Assembly: GCA_965205905.1 (NCBI GenBank)
Contig: CBDBHZ010000013.1
Location: 62,001-126,000, forward strand
Direction: 5' to 3'
Length of the DNA: 64,000 nt
Source: JAHZMA01 sp965205905
Lineage (GTDB): Bacteria; Pseudomonadota; Alphaproteobacteria; JABAAW01; JAHZMA01
The translations under genes were made by a program, and so were the position numbers. Of this stretch, positions 35,310 through 44,175 are shown piece by piece. How positions within the stretch are numbered: the first letter of the stretch is position 1; every line of letters starts with the position of its first letter. The notes beneath the pieces were generated by a model. The model saw only the letters and a program-made list of their open reading frames with translations, was not told where the DNA came from and ran no database searches.

Positions 35310-37087
35310 GGTGTGTTTTCCTTCTCACTCTTATCGCTATCTGCATTATCTTCAATCGCCATTATTGACGCATTGGGGAATAATTGCAAGGCTTGTTTGA
35401 TAAAATCAGTCTGTGAGATTTGCTGTTTTTGTTGTTCGTAACGCATCAATTCATATTGATGCAGGCTGATAAAATGATGCTTTTCTGCCTCATCATGCCA
35501 GTGAATCACCCATTTTGTATCGGAGTCAGCAAATTGCTGTAATTGTTTGCTAACGGCATCTTTATCAAGCGCACCTGCTGATGGGCAAACCGCTAATGTG
35601 ATATTTGGCGGTGTAAATGCGGTGCATATCACTTGTTCATATAACATAAAAGCAAGACGCGCTTCATTGGCCTGCTTGATGCTTTCAACATATTGCTGAA
35701 ATTCAGGAATGATAGGATTTTCGGGCTGTTGCGGAAGTCCAGCTTCAGCTTCAATGGCTAATTCAGTTTTTTTTTTCACCGCATCACTATCATTAGTGTC
35801 GGCAGGTGCTATAGGAGGCGGAGGCGATGATGGCGGTGCAGGCGGTTGTGTCTCTTGCCTATTCATTTCAACATCGCTTTGTAGCATGTTAATCAGCGAT
35901 GTTGGGTCGGGCAAACCAGAAGCATAGCATAATTTCAGCATCAGCATCTCAACCGATTGCTGTTTCACGGGCGAGTGTAATAATTCGCCTGCCCCTTGCT
36001 GTAAAATCTGCCAAATACGCGTGAGGCGAGGCATATCCAATTTTTGCGCCATGTCGGTGGCACGCCCGCGGATTGATTCAGGCAATGCCAGATTATCGGC
36101 TAAATCGGGGCTGATATGCAAACGCGTCAGCCAATAAACGCCATTCAGCAAATCGCGGATAATCATCTCTGGCACACCGCCTTTTTGATAAAGCTTTTCT
36201 AGCAAGGCAAGCGCATCATGGGTGCGTGCCGAAAAGCAATCATCTAGCAACTGATAAATATGGGTTTGGTCGTTCAACCGCAACATATTCGCCACCAACG
36301 CGCCATCTATGTTTTCATCACCTGCAAGGCTAATCGCTTGGTCTAATAATGATTGTCCATCGCGCACCGAGCCATCAGCCGCTAATGCAATCATGGTCAG
36401 CGCGTCAGTATCGGCTTTTAGGTTTTCTTTGCTGATGATAGTTGCAAAATAATCAGCAAGCGTCTGTTGCGATACCCGCAACAATTCCAAATGCTGACAC
36501 CGCGATAGAATCGTAACAGGCACTTTTTGAATTTCGGTGGTGGCAAAAATAAATTTGACATAATTGGGCGGTTCTTCCAATGTTTTCAGCAAAGCGTTAA
36601 ATGCTGATTTTGAGAGCATATGCACCTCATCAATGATGTAAATCTTGCATTGCCCGGCAATCGGGCGATATTTCACCGATTCTATAATATCGCGCATATC
36701 ATTGACACCTGTATGCGAGGCGGCATCAATTTCAACCACATCCATACTAGATTCACGGCTGATGGCATTGCATGATTCGCAAACACCGCACGGGTCTGGA
36801 TTATCGGCAACCTCGCGCCCAATGCAATTTACCGCTTTGGCAATAATACGCGCAGTGGTGGTTTTACCCGTGCCACGCACCCCAGTTAACATAAAAGCAT
36901 GGTGCATACGTCCGCTTTTCAGCGCATTGCAAAGGGTGGTTACCAACACATCTTGTCCTACCATTTGCGAAAATTTCTGCGGACGGTATTTACGGGCTAA
37001 TGCTTGAAATACAGGCGCTTGGAAAGCGGGTGCTTGAAATGCAGGCGATTCTTCTATTGCCGTATCATGTGGGGTTGTTTCGCTCAT
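35306..37087 (-). CDS. dnaX: DNA polymerase III subunits gamma/tau
   Basis: A 593-residue clamp loader ATPase. Walker A GVRGTGKT at 69-76, a zinc module (CIGRE...CGVCESC), Walker B IYIIDEVHML and the sensor region TILSRCQHLEL are seen. The C-terminal tau part is preceded by a Pro-rich linker (about residue 400). Start at 37087 is chosen because the upstream ATG at 37135 lies within the SRP RNA. An unusual AFQAP repeat (three copies) sits between the start and the ALARKYRPQ core, and may be variable. Confidence 0.93.
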   Translation of the reverse strand: MSETTPHDTAIEESPAFQAPAFQAPVFQALARKYRPQKFSQMVGQDVLVTTLCNALKSGRMHHAFMLTGVRGTGKTTTARIIAKAVNCIGREVADNPDPCGVCESCNAISRESSMDVVEIDAASHTGVNDMRDIIESVKYRPIAGQCKIYIIDEVHMLSKSAFNALLKTLEEPPNYVKFIFATTEIQKVPVTILSRCQHLELLRVSQQTLADYFATIISKENLKADTDALTMIALAADGSVRDGQSLLDQAISLAGDENIDGALVANMLRLNDQTHIYQLLDDCFSARTHDALALLEKLYQKGGVPEMIIRDLLNGVYWLTRLHISPDLADNLALPESIRGRATDMAQKLDMPRLTRIWQILQQGAGELLHSPVKQQSVEMLMLKLCYASGLPDPTSLINMLQSDVEMNRQETQPPAPPSSPPPPIAPADTNDSDAVKKKTELAIEAEAGLPQQPENPIIPEFQQYVESIKQANEARLAFMLYEQVICTAFTPPNITLAVCPSAGALDKDAVSKQLQQFADSDTKWVIHWHDEAEKHHFISLHQYELMRYEQQKQQISQTDFIKQALQLFPNASIMAIEDNADSDKSEKENTP

Positions 37088-37115
37088 TGATGACTCTTGA
37101 TGCTGCTCATAAATA

Positions 37116-37200
37116 GATGATTCACGACCCGCCATTAATGTTACGGCTGCTTCTTTTCAGACCTGACCGAATTCACATTTAGTGGCACCCGCAAATCACC
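37116..37200 (-). ncRNA. ffs: Signal recognition particle RNA (4.5S type)
   Basis: On the minus strand the conserved SRP hairpin is read as GGTCAGG, TCTGAAAAGA with a GAAA tetraloop, then AGCAGCC followed by GTAAC. The outer ends pair as a 10-bp helix GGTGATTTGC/GTGAATCATC with G-U pairs. Length about 85 bases. A TATATT box is placed suitably about 7 bases before 37200. It lies directly upstream of dnaX, a common place in alphaproteobacteria, and overlaps the longest dnaX frame. Confidence 0.88.
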
Positions 37201-37306
37201 CAATATAAATATAAGCAAATTCGAGTTAAGATGCGAATCTTTCTTGTAAAAAAAGTAAAAAAAAATTATGATGTTGCGAATTGTTGATTATTTAGGAGCT
37301 GATTCA

Positions 37307-38629
37307 ATGAAAGATATTTTAAGCAACAAAAGCAATATAATTGCCATCGTGCTGGTTGCGATTGCGGGTATTTTATATTTTGGGTTTGGTTCTGGTGGGG
37401 GCTCTGGCTCTGGTAGCCACCATGATGATGAAAATATGGCGGAACACCATTGCGAGTCTAATGCCAAAAATCAAAATGGGCATCACGCAGATGAACATAG
37501 CGAAGAATGGATTGCTATCACCACAAAAGCCTGTGATAGTGTCGTTAAGTTTCATGCGTGGGGCGGTGCCGATAATATCAATGATTACATCGCTTGGGCA
37601 GGCAAGCAAACCAACGATATTTATAGCGTAGCAGTAGAGCATGTTAAAATCAGCAACACAGCCGATTCGGTGCAATTAGTGGTTGCCGATAAAGCCGCAG
37701 GCAATGATGAAGGTGGCGCGATTGATTTAATCTGGATTAATGGCGAGAATTTTCGCACCATGAAACAAGCAGGATTGCTTTATGGTCCGTTCACTCAAAA
37801 TTTACCGCATTTTGAAAATGTTGATGTTATTGGCAAGCCAACCACGATACTTGATTTTACCGTGCCAACTGATGGTTATGAATCGCCTTGGGGCATGGCA
37901 CAGCTGGTATTTTTCTATGATAGTGCGCGCACTGATAGGGTGCCCAAAACCATGCAAGATTTTGTGGAGATTGCCCGTTCGCAACAAGGGCGTTTTAGCT
38001 ATCCTGCACCGCCTGATTTTCTGGGCGTTACATTTTTGAAGCAAGCCTTAGTGGAATTGGTGGCTGATAAAAATGTGTTAGCCGCGCCTCCTGCTGATAA
38101 TGCTGATGAAATTACTGAAGCCTTATGGGCGTTTTTAGATGAATTGCACCCGAATCTATGGCAAAATGGTAGGAATTTCCCGAAAGATTGGCCATCGCAA
38201 AATCAATTATTGGCTGATGGTGAGCTTTATTACTCGCTGGCTTTCAACCCGAATGATGCCTCGTCTGGCATTGCACGTGGCGAATTGCCCGAAACTGTGC
38301 GTTCATTCGTGCTTGCCAATGGCACGATTGGCAACACTCATTTTCTGGCGATTCCTTATAATGCGCCAAACCCCGAAGGCGCGATGATTCTTGCCAATTT
38401 CATGCTATCAGCAGAGGCGCAAAGCCGTAAAGCAAATCCTGATATTTGGGGCGACCCGACTGTGCTTGATGTAACGGTGCTTGATGATGACGGCAGAGAA
38501 AAATTTGATGCTTTGCCGACTGGCGTTGCCACATTATCAGCTGAAGAGTTGGGCGCAGTATTATCTGAACCGCACCCTGCATGGAGCGATTATTTGAAAA
38601 CTGAATGGCAGAAACGTTACGGTCAGTAA
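37307..38629 (+). CDS. ynjB: ABC transporter substrate-binding protein, YnjB-like, with His-rich N-terminus
   Basis: A 440-residue periplasmic binding protein. An N-terminal membrane segment (residues about 9-27), a Gly/Ser stretch, then a His/Asp/Glu-rich segment (SHHDDENMAEHHC ... GHHADEHSEEW) precede the binding domain, which has the YnjB features FHAWGGADNINDYI and NGENFRTMKQAGLLYGPF. The start follows AGGAG. The ligand of the YnjBCD family is not firmly known; the His-rich segment hints at metal but is located before the binding fold. It heads a three-gene operon. Confidence 0.8.
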   Translation: MKDILSNKSNIIAIVLVAIAGILYFGFGSGGGSGSGSHHDDENMAEHHCESNAKNQNGHHADEHSEEWIAITTKACDSVVKFHAWGGADNINDYIAWAGKQTNDIYSVAVEHVKISNTADSVQLVVADKAAGNDEGGAIDLIWINGENFRTMKQAGLLYGPFTQNLPHFENVDVIGKPTTILDFTVPTDGYESPWGMAQLVFFYDSARTDRVPKTMQDFVEIARSQQGRFSYPAPPDFLGVTFLKQALVELVADKNVLAAPPADNADEITEALWAFLDELHPNLWQNGRNFPKDWPSQNQLLADGELYYSLAFNPNDASSGIARGELPETVRSFVLANGTIGNTHFLAIPYNAPNPEGAMILANFMLSAEAQSRKANPDIWGDPTVLDVTVLDDDGREKFDALPTGVATLSAEELGAVLSEPHPAWSDYLKTEWQKRYGQ

Positions 38630-38654
38630 TTTTCGTGAGTGAACTAAATTGGTG

Positions 38655-40364
38655 ATGGAAAAATTTAAAGACCCTATCTTCTTTATCCCTTTCATCACGA
38701 TTTTGATTTTTCTAGCACCGATTTTTATCGGGCTTGCCTCTGTTTTAATGGGCGCGCTTGGTTTTTCAGCCGTGATTGCCCTGCCCGAAGCCTTGCAATC
38801 AAAACTGCCATTATGGGCGTTCTTTGATATGCCAAATATCGGCAATAGCATTATCTTCACGCTCATCATCGGCTTTACCGCCACCATCATCGCATGGGGG
38901 CTGAATATCAGCTTTTTGGCTTTGGCACAAGGCACAAGGTTATTTCGCTATTGCCAATCATTTCTATCGCCGATTTTGGCAACGCCGCATATCACATTGG
39001 CGGTGGGGCTGATTTTTCTAGTCGCACCAAGCGGCATTATCGCCCGTATATTAGCACCCTTTTTTGGTTGGCAAGAACCGCCATTTTGGAATAGTAACCC
39101 CGACCCTTACGGCATCTTACTTGTTGTAGGGTTGGTGATTAAAGAATTGCCGTTTTTATTCTTACTCTCACTCTCATCATTAGAGCGCATCAATTACCGC
39201 AAATTATTACAAAACGGACAAGTGCTGGGCTATCACCCTGTTGCATGTTTTGTAAAATTGGTGTATCCGCAACTTTATTCGCAAATGCGCTTACCGTTAT
39301 TTGTGGTGCTGGCATTCTCGCTGGCGATTGTGGATATGGCACTGATATTAGCCCCAAACGCGCCAATGCTATTAGGCGTTACCATCTTAAACTGGGCGCG
39401 AGACCCCAATTTAGAGATGCAATTTTTCGCATCAGCCGCCGCCCTTTGGATGTTTATCATCACTATTGCCAGCATCGGTTTTTGGTGGTTGTTCGGCAAA
39501 ATATGCGCGCCTGCTTTTCGCATCTTCATTTGTAGTGGGTGGCGTGGCAATATCTTTAACTCACCCCTGCCACATTATTTTATCAATGCGATTATTATCG
39601 CCCTGATTGCCCTTACCATCGGTTCAATATTGATGCTGGTGATATGGTCATTCAGCGGATTATGGCAATTTCCTCAATTTATTCCTGATAATTTATCGCT
39701 GAAATATTGGGGACGGGCTTTGCTATTGATGCGCCATGCCTTTTTGCTGACGTTATTTATTGCATTATGCGCCACTTTAATCTCGATGGTGTTGGCGATT
39801 GGCTGTTTAGAAGCCGAGAAACGTTACGGCTTTAAGCCCAATAAAATGGGGATATGGATTTTATATTGCCCGCTATTAATGCCGCAAATCTCATTCTTAT
39901 TTGGCGTGCAAATTTTACTGATTAAGCTAGGTCTTATCGGCACATTGCCAATCGTGATTTTCGGACATGTGATTTTCGTTCTGCCCTATATTTACCTATC
40001 GCTGGCAGGTCCATGGCACAAATTAAGCGACCAATACCGCCATATCGCCGCCAGCATCGGCAAAAGCCCATCATACACATTATTCAGGCTGATTTTACCA
40101 TTGCAATTATCGTCTTTGCTGACGGCATTAAGTTTGGGCGTGGCGGTATCGGTGGCACTCTATTTGCCAACCTATTTGCTGGGTAGCGGCAATGTAACCA
40201 CCCTCACCAGCGAGGCGATTGTGTTATCATCAGGCGGCAACCGCCGCATTGTGAGTGTGTATGGTTTGGTGCAGGCATCATTACCGCTTTTATTTTTCAC
40301 CATTGCGCTATATGTGCCACGTCTGCTCTATAAAAATCGGAAAGATATGGATGTTAGAACTTGA
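38655..40364 (+). CDS. ynjC: ABC transporter permease, YnjC-like (two fused permease units)
   Basis: A permease of about 569 residues with around 12 membrane helices and two binding-protein-dependent transport modules, as in YnjC or ThiP. The first EAA-like loop is near LQNGQVLGYHPVACF, and the second near IAASIGKSPSYTLF. Start at the ATG 38655; two weaker starts lie just before. Its stop overlaps the ATPase start by 14 bases. Confidence 0.82.
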   Translation: MEKFKDPIFFIPFITILIFLAPIFIGLASVLMGALGFSAVIALPEALQSKLPLWAFFDMPNIGNSIIFTLIIGFTATIIAWGLNISFLALAQGTRLFRYCQSFLSPILATPHITLAVGLIFLVAPSGIIARILAPFFGWQEPPFWNSNPDPYGILLVVGLVIKELPFLFLLSLSSLERINYRKLLQNGQVLGYHPVACFVKLVYPQLYSQMRLPLFVVLAFSLAIVDMALILAPNAPMLLGVTILNWARDPNLEMQFFASAAALWMFIITIASIGFWWLFGKICAPAFRIFICSGWRGNIFNSPLPHYFINAIIIALIALTIGSILMLVIWSFSGLWQFPQFIPDNLSLKYWGRALLLMRHAFLLTLFIALCATLISMVLAIGCLEAEKRYGFKPNKMGIWILYCPLLMPQISFLFGVQILLIKLGLIGTLPIVIFGHVIFVLPYIYLSLAGPWHKLSDQYRHIAASIGKSPSYTLFRLILPLQLSSLLTALSLGVAVSVALYLPTYLLGSGNVTTLTSEAIVLSSGGNRRIVSVYGLVQASLPLLFFTIALYVPRLLYKNRKDMDVRT

Positions 40365-41004
40365 AAATATATCAATCGGGCTTCAGGCGCAAAAAAACCG
40401 CGAGGCTTGCCACCTCATGCGTGATTTTTCGTATCAGCTTAATAAAGGTGAGATTATCAGCTTTATGGGCGAATCTGGTGCGGGTAAATCATCACTTTTG
40501 GGCTATATTGCGGGTTTTTTGAAACCGCCTTTTACAGCATCGGGCATTGTGCGGTTGAATGGTAAAGTGCTGAATGATTTGCCCGCGCATCAGCGTGGTG
40601 TTGGCATGTTGTTTCAAGATGCACTGTTATTTCCGCATCTGAATGTTGGTGATAATCTGGCTTTCGCGCTACCGCAAGGCATGAAGCGCGAGCAACGGCA
40701 AGAAAAAATCCGCATGGCATTGCTCGATGCCGATATGAAAGGTTTTGAGCAAGCCGATACTGCCAGTCTTTCGGGTGGGCAAAAGGCGCGCATCGCGTTA
40801 TTGCGTGCGTTGCTAGCGTCGCCACAATGTTTATTGCTAGATGAGCCATTCTCAAAATTAGATGCGGTGTTGCGTGATAATATCCGCGAATTTGTGTTTC
40901 GGCATATTCGTGAGCAACAATTACCCGCGATTTTGGTTACGCATGATATTGCCGATGCGAGGGCTGCGAATGGTAAGATTATTGATATGGGGGATAGATT
41001 ATAA
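40351..41004 (+). CDS. ynjD: ABC transporter ATP-binding protein, YnjD-like
   Basis: A 217-residue ATPase: Walker A GESGAGKSS, Q-loop LFQDALLFPHL, signature LSGGQKARIALLRAL, Walker B CLLLDEPFSKLD and switch His in VTHD are all intact. It is short and lacks a regulatory domain, like YnjD. It overlaps the permease and energises the same transporter. Confidence 0.87.
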   Translation: MLELENISIGLQAQKNREACHLMRDFSYQLNKGEIISFMGESGAGKSSLLGYIAGFLKPPFTASGIVRLNGKVLNDLPAHQRGVGMLFQDALLFPHLNVGDNLAFALPQGMKREQRQEKIRMALLDADMKGFEQADTASLSGGQKARIALLRALLASPQCLLLDEPFSKLDAVLRDNIREFVFRHIREQQLPAILVTHDIADARAANGKIIDMGDRL

Positions 41005-41265
41005 TATCAAGGGGGGTGCGACTTCACTTCTCGGTGGGCAAGGCAGAAGCCGCCCACCTTGTGAAGCCCCCCTTGATAATCCCCCCGCCATACTCAATAC
41101 TAGCAATGGAATGAGCGGTAGGGGGCATGGGTGAGGTTTGACCGCCATCGGTTCAAGGGAAAACCGAACATCGCGTGCTGATTGGCGCACCGCCAAAATC
41201 AGCAAAGCGTATGTCGCAAAGCCTCCCATATATTAATGCGTCCGCACCCCCCTTGATATTATAAA
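41004..41265. repeat. Cluster of mosaic palindromic repeats
   Basis: ATCAAGGGGGG...CCCCCCTTGAT outer arms enclose a cassette with GGTGGGC...GCCCACC arms. A second partial element follows, with GATTGGCG...CGCCAAAATC, ending again in ACCCCCCTTGATATTAT. The 354-bp gap 41005-41358 holds nothing else that I can identify, apart from the leader of the small acidic protein. Confidence 0.8.
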
Positions 41266-41358
41266 GAATAAAAAATGGCATAACATTTGCAATATACCCT
41301 GTTGATTGCACCTTATAGGATGATAAGTTTAACGCAATCACTATAACAGGAGGTTATC

Positions 41359-41556
41359 ATGGAAGAATTTGAACATGATGATTTAATGGGTTTTGAACGT
41401 GATGAAGAGCATCTGCCGTTTATCGATGAGCTAGACGATTTTGATGAACCTGATGATGATTACGAAGATGATTTATATGAAGATATTGCATCTTTTCGGT
41501 CTTATTCGGGGTCTCAAGAAGATACATCACCACGTTTAGCTGAGGAAACAGAATAA
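41359..41556 (+). CDS. Small, highly acidic protein, 65 aa
   Basis: I do not recognise this protein. Over a third of its residues are Asp or Glu (IDELDDFDEPDDDYEDDLYED) with scattered aromatics. A very strong ribosome site (AGGAGG, 7-8 bases before the ATG) and a terminator 25 bases after the stop show a compact, probably well-expressed single gene. A role as a DNA mimic, metal buffer or small regulator is possible, but nothing in the sequence decides. Confidence 0.75.
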   Translation: MEEFEHDDLMGFERDEEHLPFIDELDDFDEPDDDYEDDLYEDIASFRSYSGSQEDTSPRLAEETE

Positions 41557-41580
41557 AATATGCCACCTTATAATCCAGAA

Positions 41581-41613
41581 AAAGAGGGGTGACAATAGTC
41601 GCCTCTTTTTTTT
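41581..41613 (+). terminator. Rho-independent terminator after small acidic gene
   Basis: Stem 41581-41593 with 41598-41610 (two to three G-U pairs), loop AATA, and an eight-base T-run. Confidence 0.85.
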
Positions 41614-41729
41614 ATTGGTTTTTTTCGTGTTTTCTTTGGGCTTTTTTGTTGCTTTTTCGTTAAAAACTCTCTAAATAAGAGGAGTGTTTTCTCGCGGTAT
41701 TTTAATGTGAATTTTCTCGCGATATTTTC

Positions 41730-41802
41730 GGGGTCGTAGCTCAATTGGTAGAGCGCTACAATGGCATTGTAGAGGTCAGGGGTTCGATTCCCCTCGACTC
41801 CA
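41730..41802 (+). tRNA. tRNA-Ala (anticodon GGC)
   Basis: Acceptor GGGGTCG/CGACTCC with the G3-U70 wobble that identifies alanine tRNAs, D-arm, anticodon stem CTACA/TGTAG with loop ATGGCAT, and T-arm AGGGGTTCGATTCCCCT. Discriminator A; CCA is not encoded. Confidence 0.96.
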
Positions 41803-41842
41803 TATTGTTTACGCTAGAATTGCGGTGAAACCGCAATTCGCT

Positions 41843-42240
41843 AGAAGGGGCTTTGCGACCTTGCTAATCGGCATTGTTCGGCTTGCCCTTGTACCAATGG
41901 CGGTCAAGCCTCACCCCCTTTACCCCACCGCAGTCACGTATTTTTGCTGACGCAAAGACCCCCAAACCCCCGCTGTTGCTAAATGAGGGCTTTGCGACCT
42001 GCCTATCGGCATTGTTCGGCTTGCCCTTGTACCAATGGCGGTCAAGCCTCACCCCCTTAAACCCCACCGCATGTCGATTCACTCACCATACAACACACTC
42101 CATCGTTAGTATTAAGCACAGCGGGGGGGATTATCAAGGGGGGCATCACGAGCTGATTGGCGCACCGCCAAAATCAGCGAAGTGTATGTCGCACCCCCCT
42201 TGATACTATGAAGACCCCCCAAACCCCCGCATTATTATGC
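41843..42240. repeat. Repeat cluster with a duplicated cassette and palindromes
   Basis: A unit with ATCGGCATTGTTCGGCTTG and CCAATGGCGGTCAAGCC occurs at about 41868-41930 and again at 42003-42065. Then comes an ATTATCAAGGGGGG...CCCCCCTTGATA element with a GCTGATTGGCG...CGCCAAAATCAGC inner hairpin. Pieces of these also occur at 23800-23830, 41155-41215 and 51385-51410. I see no gene in 41803-42340. Confidence 0.8.
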
Positions 42241-42340
42241 TTACACGGGTTTCACTCGTGCTAGTGCAGAAAAGCATTGACAACAAACATTTACGATATA
42301 GAATATTCACCATACAAAAAAATTGAGAAGAAAAACACGC

Positions 42341-43552
42341 ATGACAGTCAATAGCCTTTACACCTGCGATAATTTATTCCTGCTGAATGGCATGAATAGC
42401 GAAAGCGTTGACCTTATCTATCTTGACCCGCCTTTCAATAGTAAACGGACTTATTCCGCGCCAGTGGGCAGTAAATCGGCAGGCGCATCATTCAAAGATA
42501 TGTGGGGTTGGGACGATGTTAATGTTGCCTATCTTGAACGGCTTTACGAAACCCACCCTGAAATTTCTGACTATATCGGCTTAATCGGGCAGATGCACAG
42601 CAAGCCAATGATGGCGTATATCGCCTATATGACGCAACGCTTGTTTGAGATGAAGCGCATCTTAAAGCCGACTGGTAGTATCTATTTGCATGTTGACCCT
42701 ACCGCCAGCCATTATCTAAAAAATATCATGGACGGCATTTTTGGCAAAAGTAATTTTCGCAACGAGATTGCTTGGTGCTATAGTAGCGGTGGTGTTAGCA
42801 AAAAATGGTTTAGCAAAAAGCATGATGTGATTTTATGGTATTCGCAATCTAAAACATATCACTTTAACCCGCAATATCGCCCTTATTCGGAAGGCACAAA
42901 ACAACGAGGATTGACGCAATATAAGAAAAATCTCAATGAAAATTACCAATTAAGAGAAGAGGGCGCGTTACAAAAAGATTGGTGGGATGATATTACGCCT
43001 TTGTTAAGCCCAACAAATAAAGAACGTACAGGCTACCCCACGCAAAAACCGCTTGCTTTGTTGCATCGCATTATCAAAGCATCAAGCAATGAAGGCGATG
43101 TGGTGTTTGACCCCTTTTGTGGCTGTGCCACCGCTTGTGTGGCATCGCAACAGTTAAATCGCAAATGGATTGGGTGCGATATTGAAGAAAAAGCCGCTGA
43201 TATTCTGGTTGAACGTCTATCAGATGATGCAGGCATGTTTTCAGATTTTATTCATGTAACCACCCCGCCACAGCGTAACGATGTTGAGCGGATTGAGCCG
43301 ACAATCCCGATAAAAACACGTCTTTATGAGGAGCAAAATGGTGCGTGTCATGGTTGCTTTAATGAATTTGACGCGCGCAATCTTGAAATTGACCATATTG
43401 TGCCAAAGTCAAAAGGCGGTGGGGATTATTACGAAAATTATCAGCTACTATGTGGCGCATGTAACAGAGTAAAAGGCAATCGCCCAATGGAATATTTACT
43501 TGCCAAAGTTGCAAAAATCAGAAACGCAAAACAGGCGGTAAGTTATGATTAA
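42341..43552 (+). CDS. DNA methyltransferase (beta class N4/N6) fused to HNH endonuclease domain
   Basis: A 403-residue protein. Motif IV DPPF is at 29-32, and motif I (VFDPFCGCATA) comes late, at about 246, so the order is that of beta-class amino-methylases. The methylase is followed at about 325-400 by an HNH nuclease: CHGC and CGAC zinc pairs around LEIDHIVPKSKGGGDYYENYQLL. It could modify and cut with one chain, or the HNH part may be a TRD-like or accessory nuclease. It has no specificity or helicase partner nearby. It is flanked by repeats on the left. The start at 42341 is preferred over TTG at 42323. Confidence 0.88.
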   Translation: MTVNSLYTCDNLFLLNGMNSESVDLIYLDPPFNSKRTYSAPVGSKSAGASFKDMWGWDDVNVAYLERLYETHPEISDYIGLIGQMHSKPMMAYIAYMTQRLFEMKRILKPTGSIYLHVDPTASHYLKNIMDGIFGKSNFRNEIAWCYSSGGVSKKWFSKKHDVILWYSQSKTYHFNPQYRPYSEGTKQRGLTQYKKNLNENYQLREEGALQKDWWDDITPLLSPTNKERTGYPTQKPLALLHRIIKASSNEGDVVFDPFCGCATACVASQQLNRKWIGCDIEEKAADILVERLSDDAGMFSDFIHVTTPPQRNDVERIEPTIPIKTRLYEEQNGACHGCFNEFDARNLEIDHIVPKSKGGGDYYENYQLLCGACNRVKGNRPMEYLLAKVAKIRNAKQAVSYD

Positions 43553-43587
43553 CCAAGACACATTACTCACCATGATAGGAGACGAAA

Positions 43588-44136
43588 ATGTTACGAGATA
43601 CCCCTCTTTGTGATTTTGGGTGGCAAGCCCCTGATTTCACCCTTAAAGACCCCGATGGGAATACCTATTCGTTACATGATGTGATGGGCAAAAAAGGCTT
43701 GCTGATTGCCTTTATCTGTAATCACTGCCCTTATGTGAAAGCCATTATTGACCGCCTTGTTGCCGATGCCAAAGCGTTACAATCCGAAAATATTGGTGTG
43801 GTGGCGATTATGCCGAACGATTATCACAATGTGCAGGCCGATAGCCCTGCAAATATGAAGCAGTTTTCCAAGCAAAATGGTTTTACTTTTCCGTATCTGA
43901 TTGATGAAACGCAAAAAACTGCCAATGCCTATAAAGCGGTTTGCACACCAGATTTTTTTGGCTTTAATCCCGATGCAGGGCTACAATATCGCGGACGGCT
44001 TGATGATATAAGAATGAATGAGGTGGCACAAAACCGTAACCCTGAACTCTTAAATGCGATGCGCCAGATAGCCGAAACGGGTAAGGGACCACAAACGCAA
44101 ACGCCATCGATGGGTTGTTCTATTAAATGGCGGTGA
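43588..44136 (+). CDS. Thioredoxin-fold redoxin (AhpC/TSA-like)
   Basis: A 182-residue cytosolic redoxin: PDFTLKDPDGNTYSLHDV, then active site ICNHCPYVKA (CxxC), and YRGRLDD near the end. This belongs to the thioredoxin family with CNHCPY, often annotated as putative peroxiredoxin or thioredoxin-like. No signal peptide. Good ribosome site (AGGAGA). Confidence 0.85.
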   Translation: MLRDTPLCDFGWQAPDFTLKDPDGNTYSLHDVMGKKGLLIAFICNHCPYVKAIIDRLVADAKALQSENIGVVAIMPNDYHNVQADSPANMKQFSKQNGFTFPYLIDETQKTANAYKAVCTPDFFGFNPDAGLQYRGRLDDIRMNEVAQNRNPELLNAMRQIAETGKGPQTQTPSMGCSIKWR

Positions 44137-44175
44137 GTATTTTAGCTAAATGATAACAACAATATAAGGGAGAAA

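Noticed and set aside
41864..42203. Open frames of 72 and 109 codons on both strands
   Set aside because: They translate duplicated intergenic repeat cassettes (GKPNNAD, LPLYQWRSSLT) and have no gene-like features.
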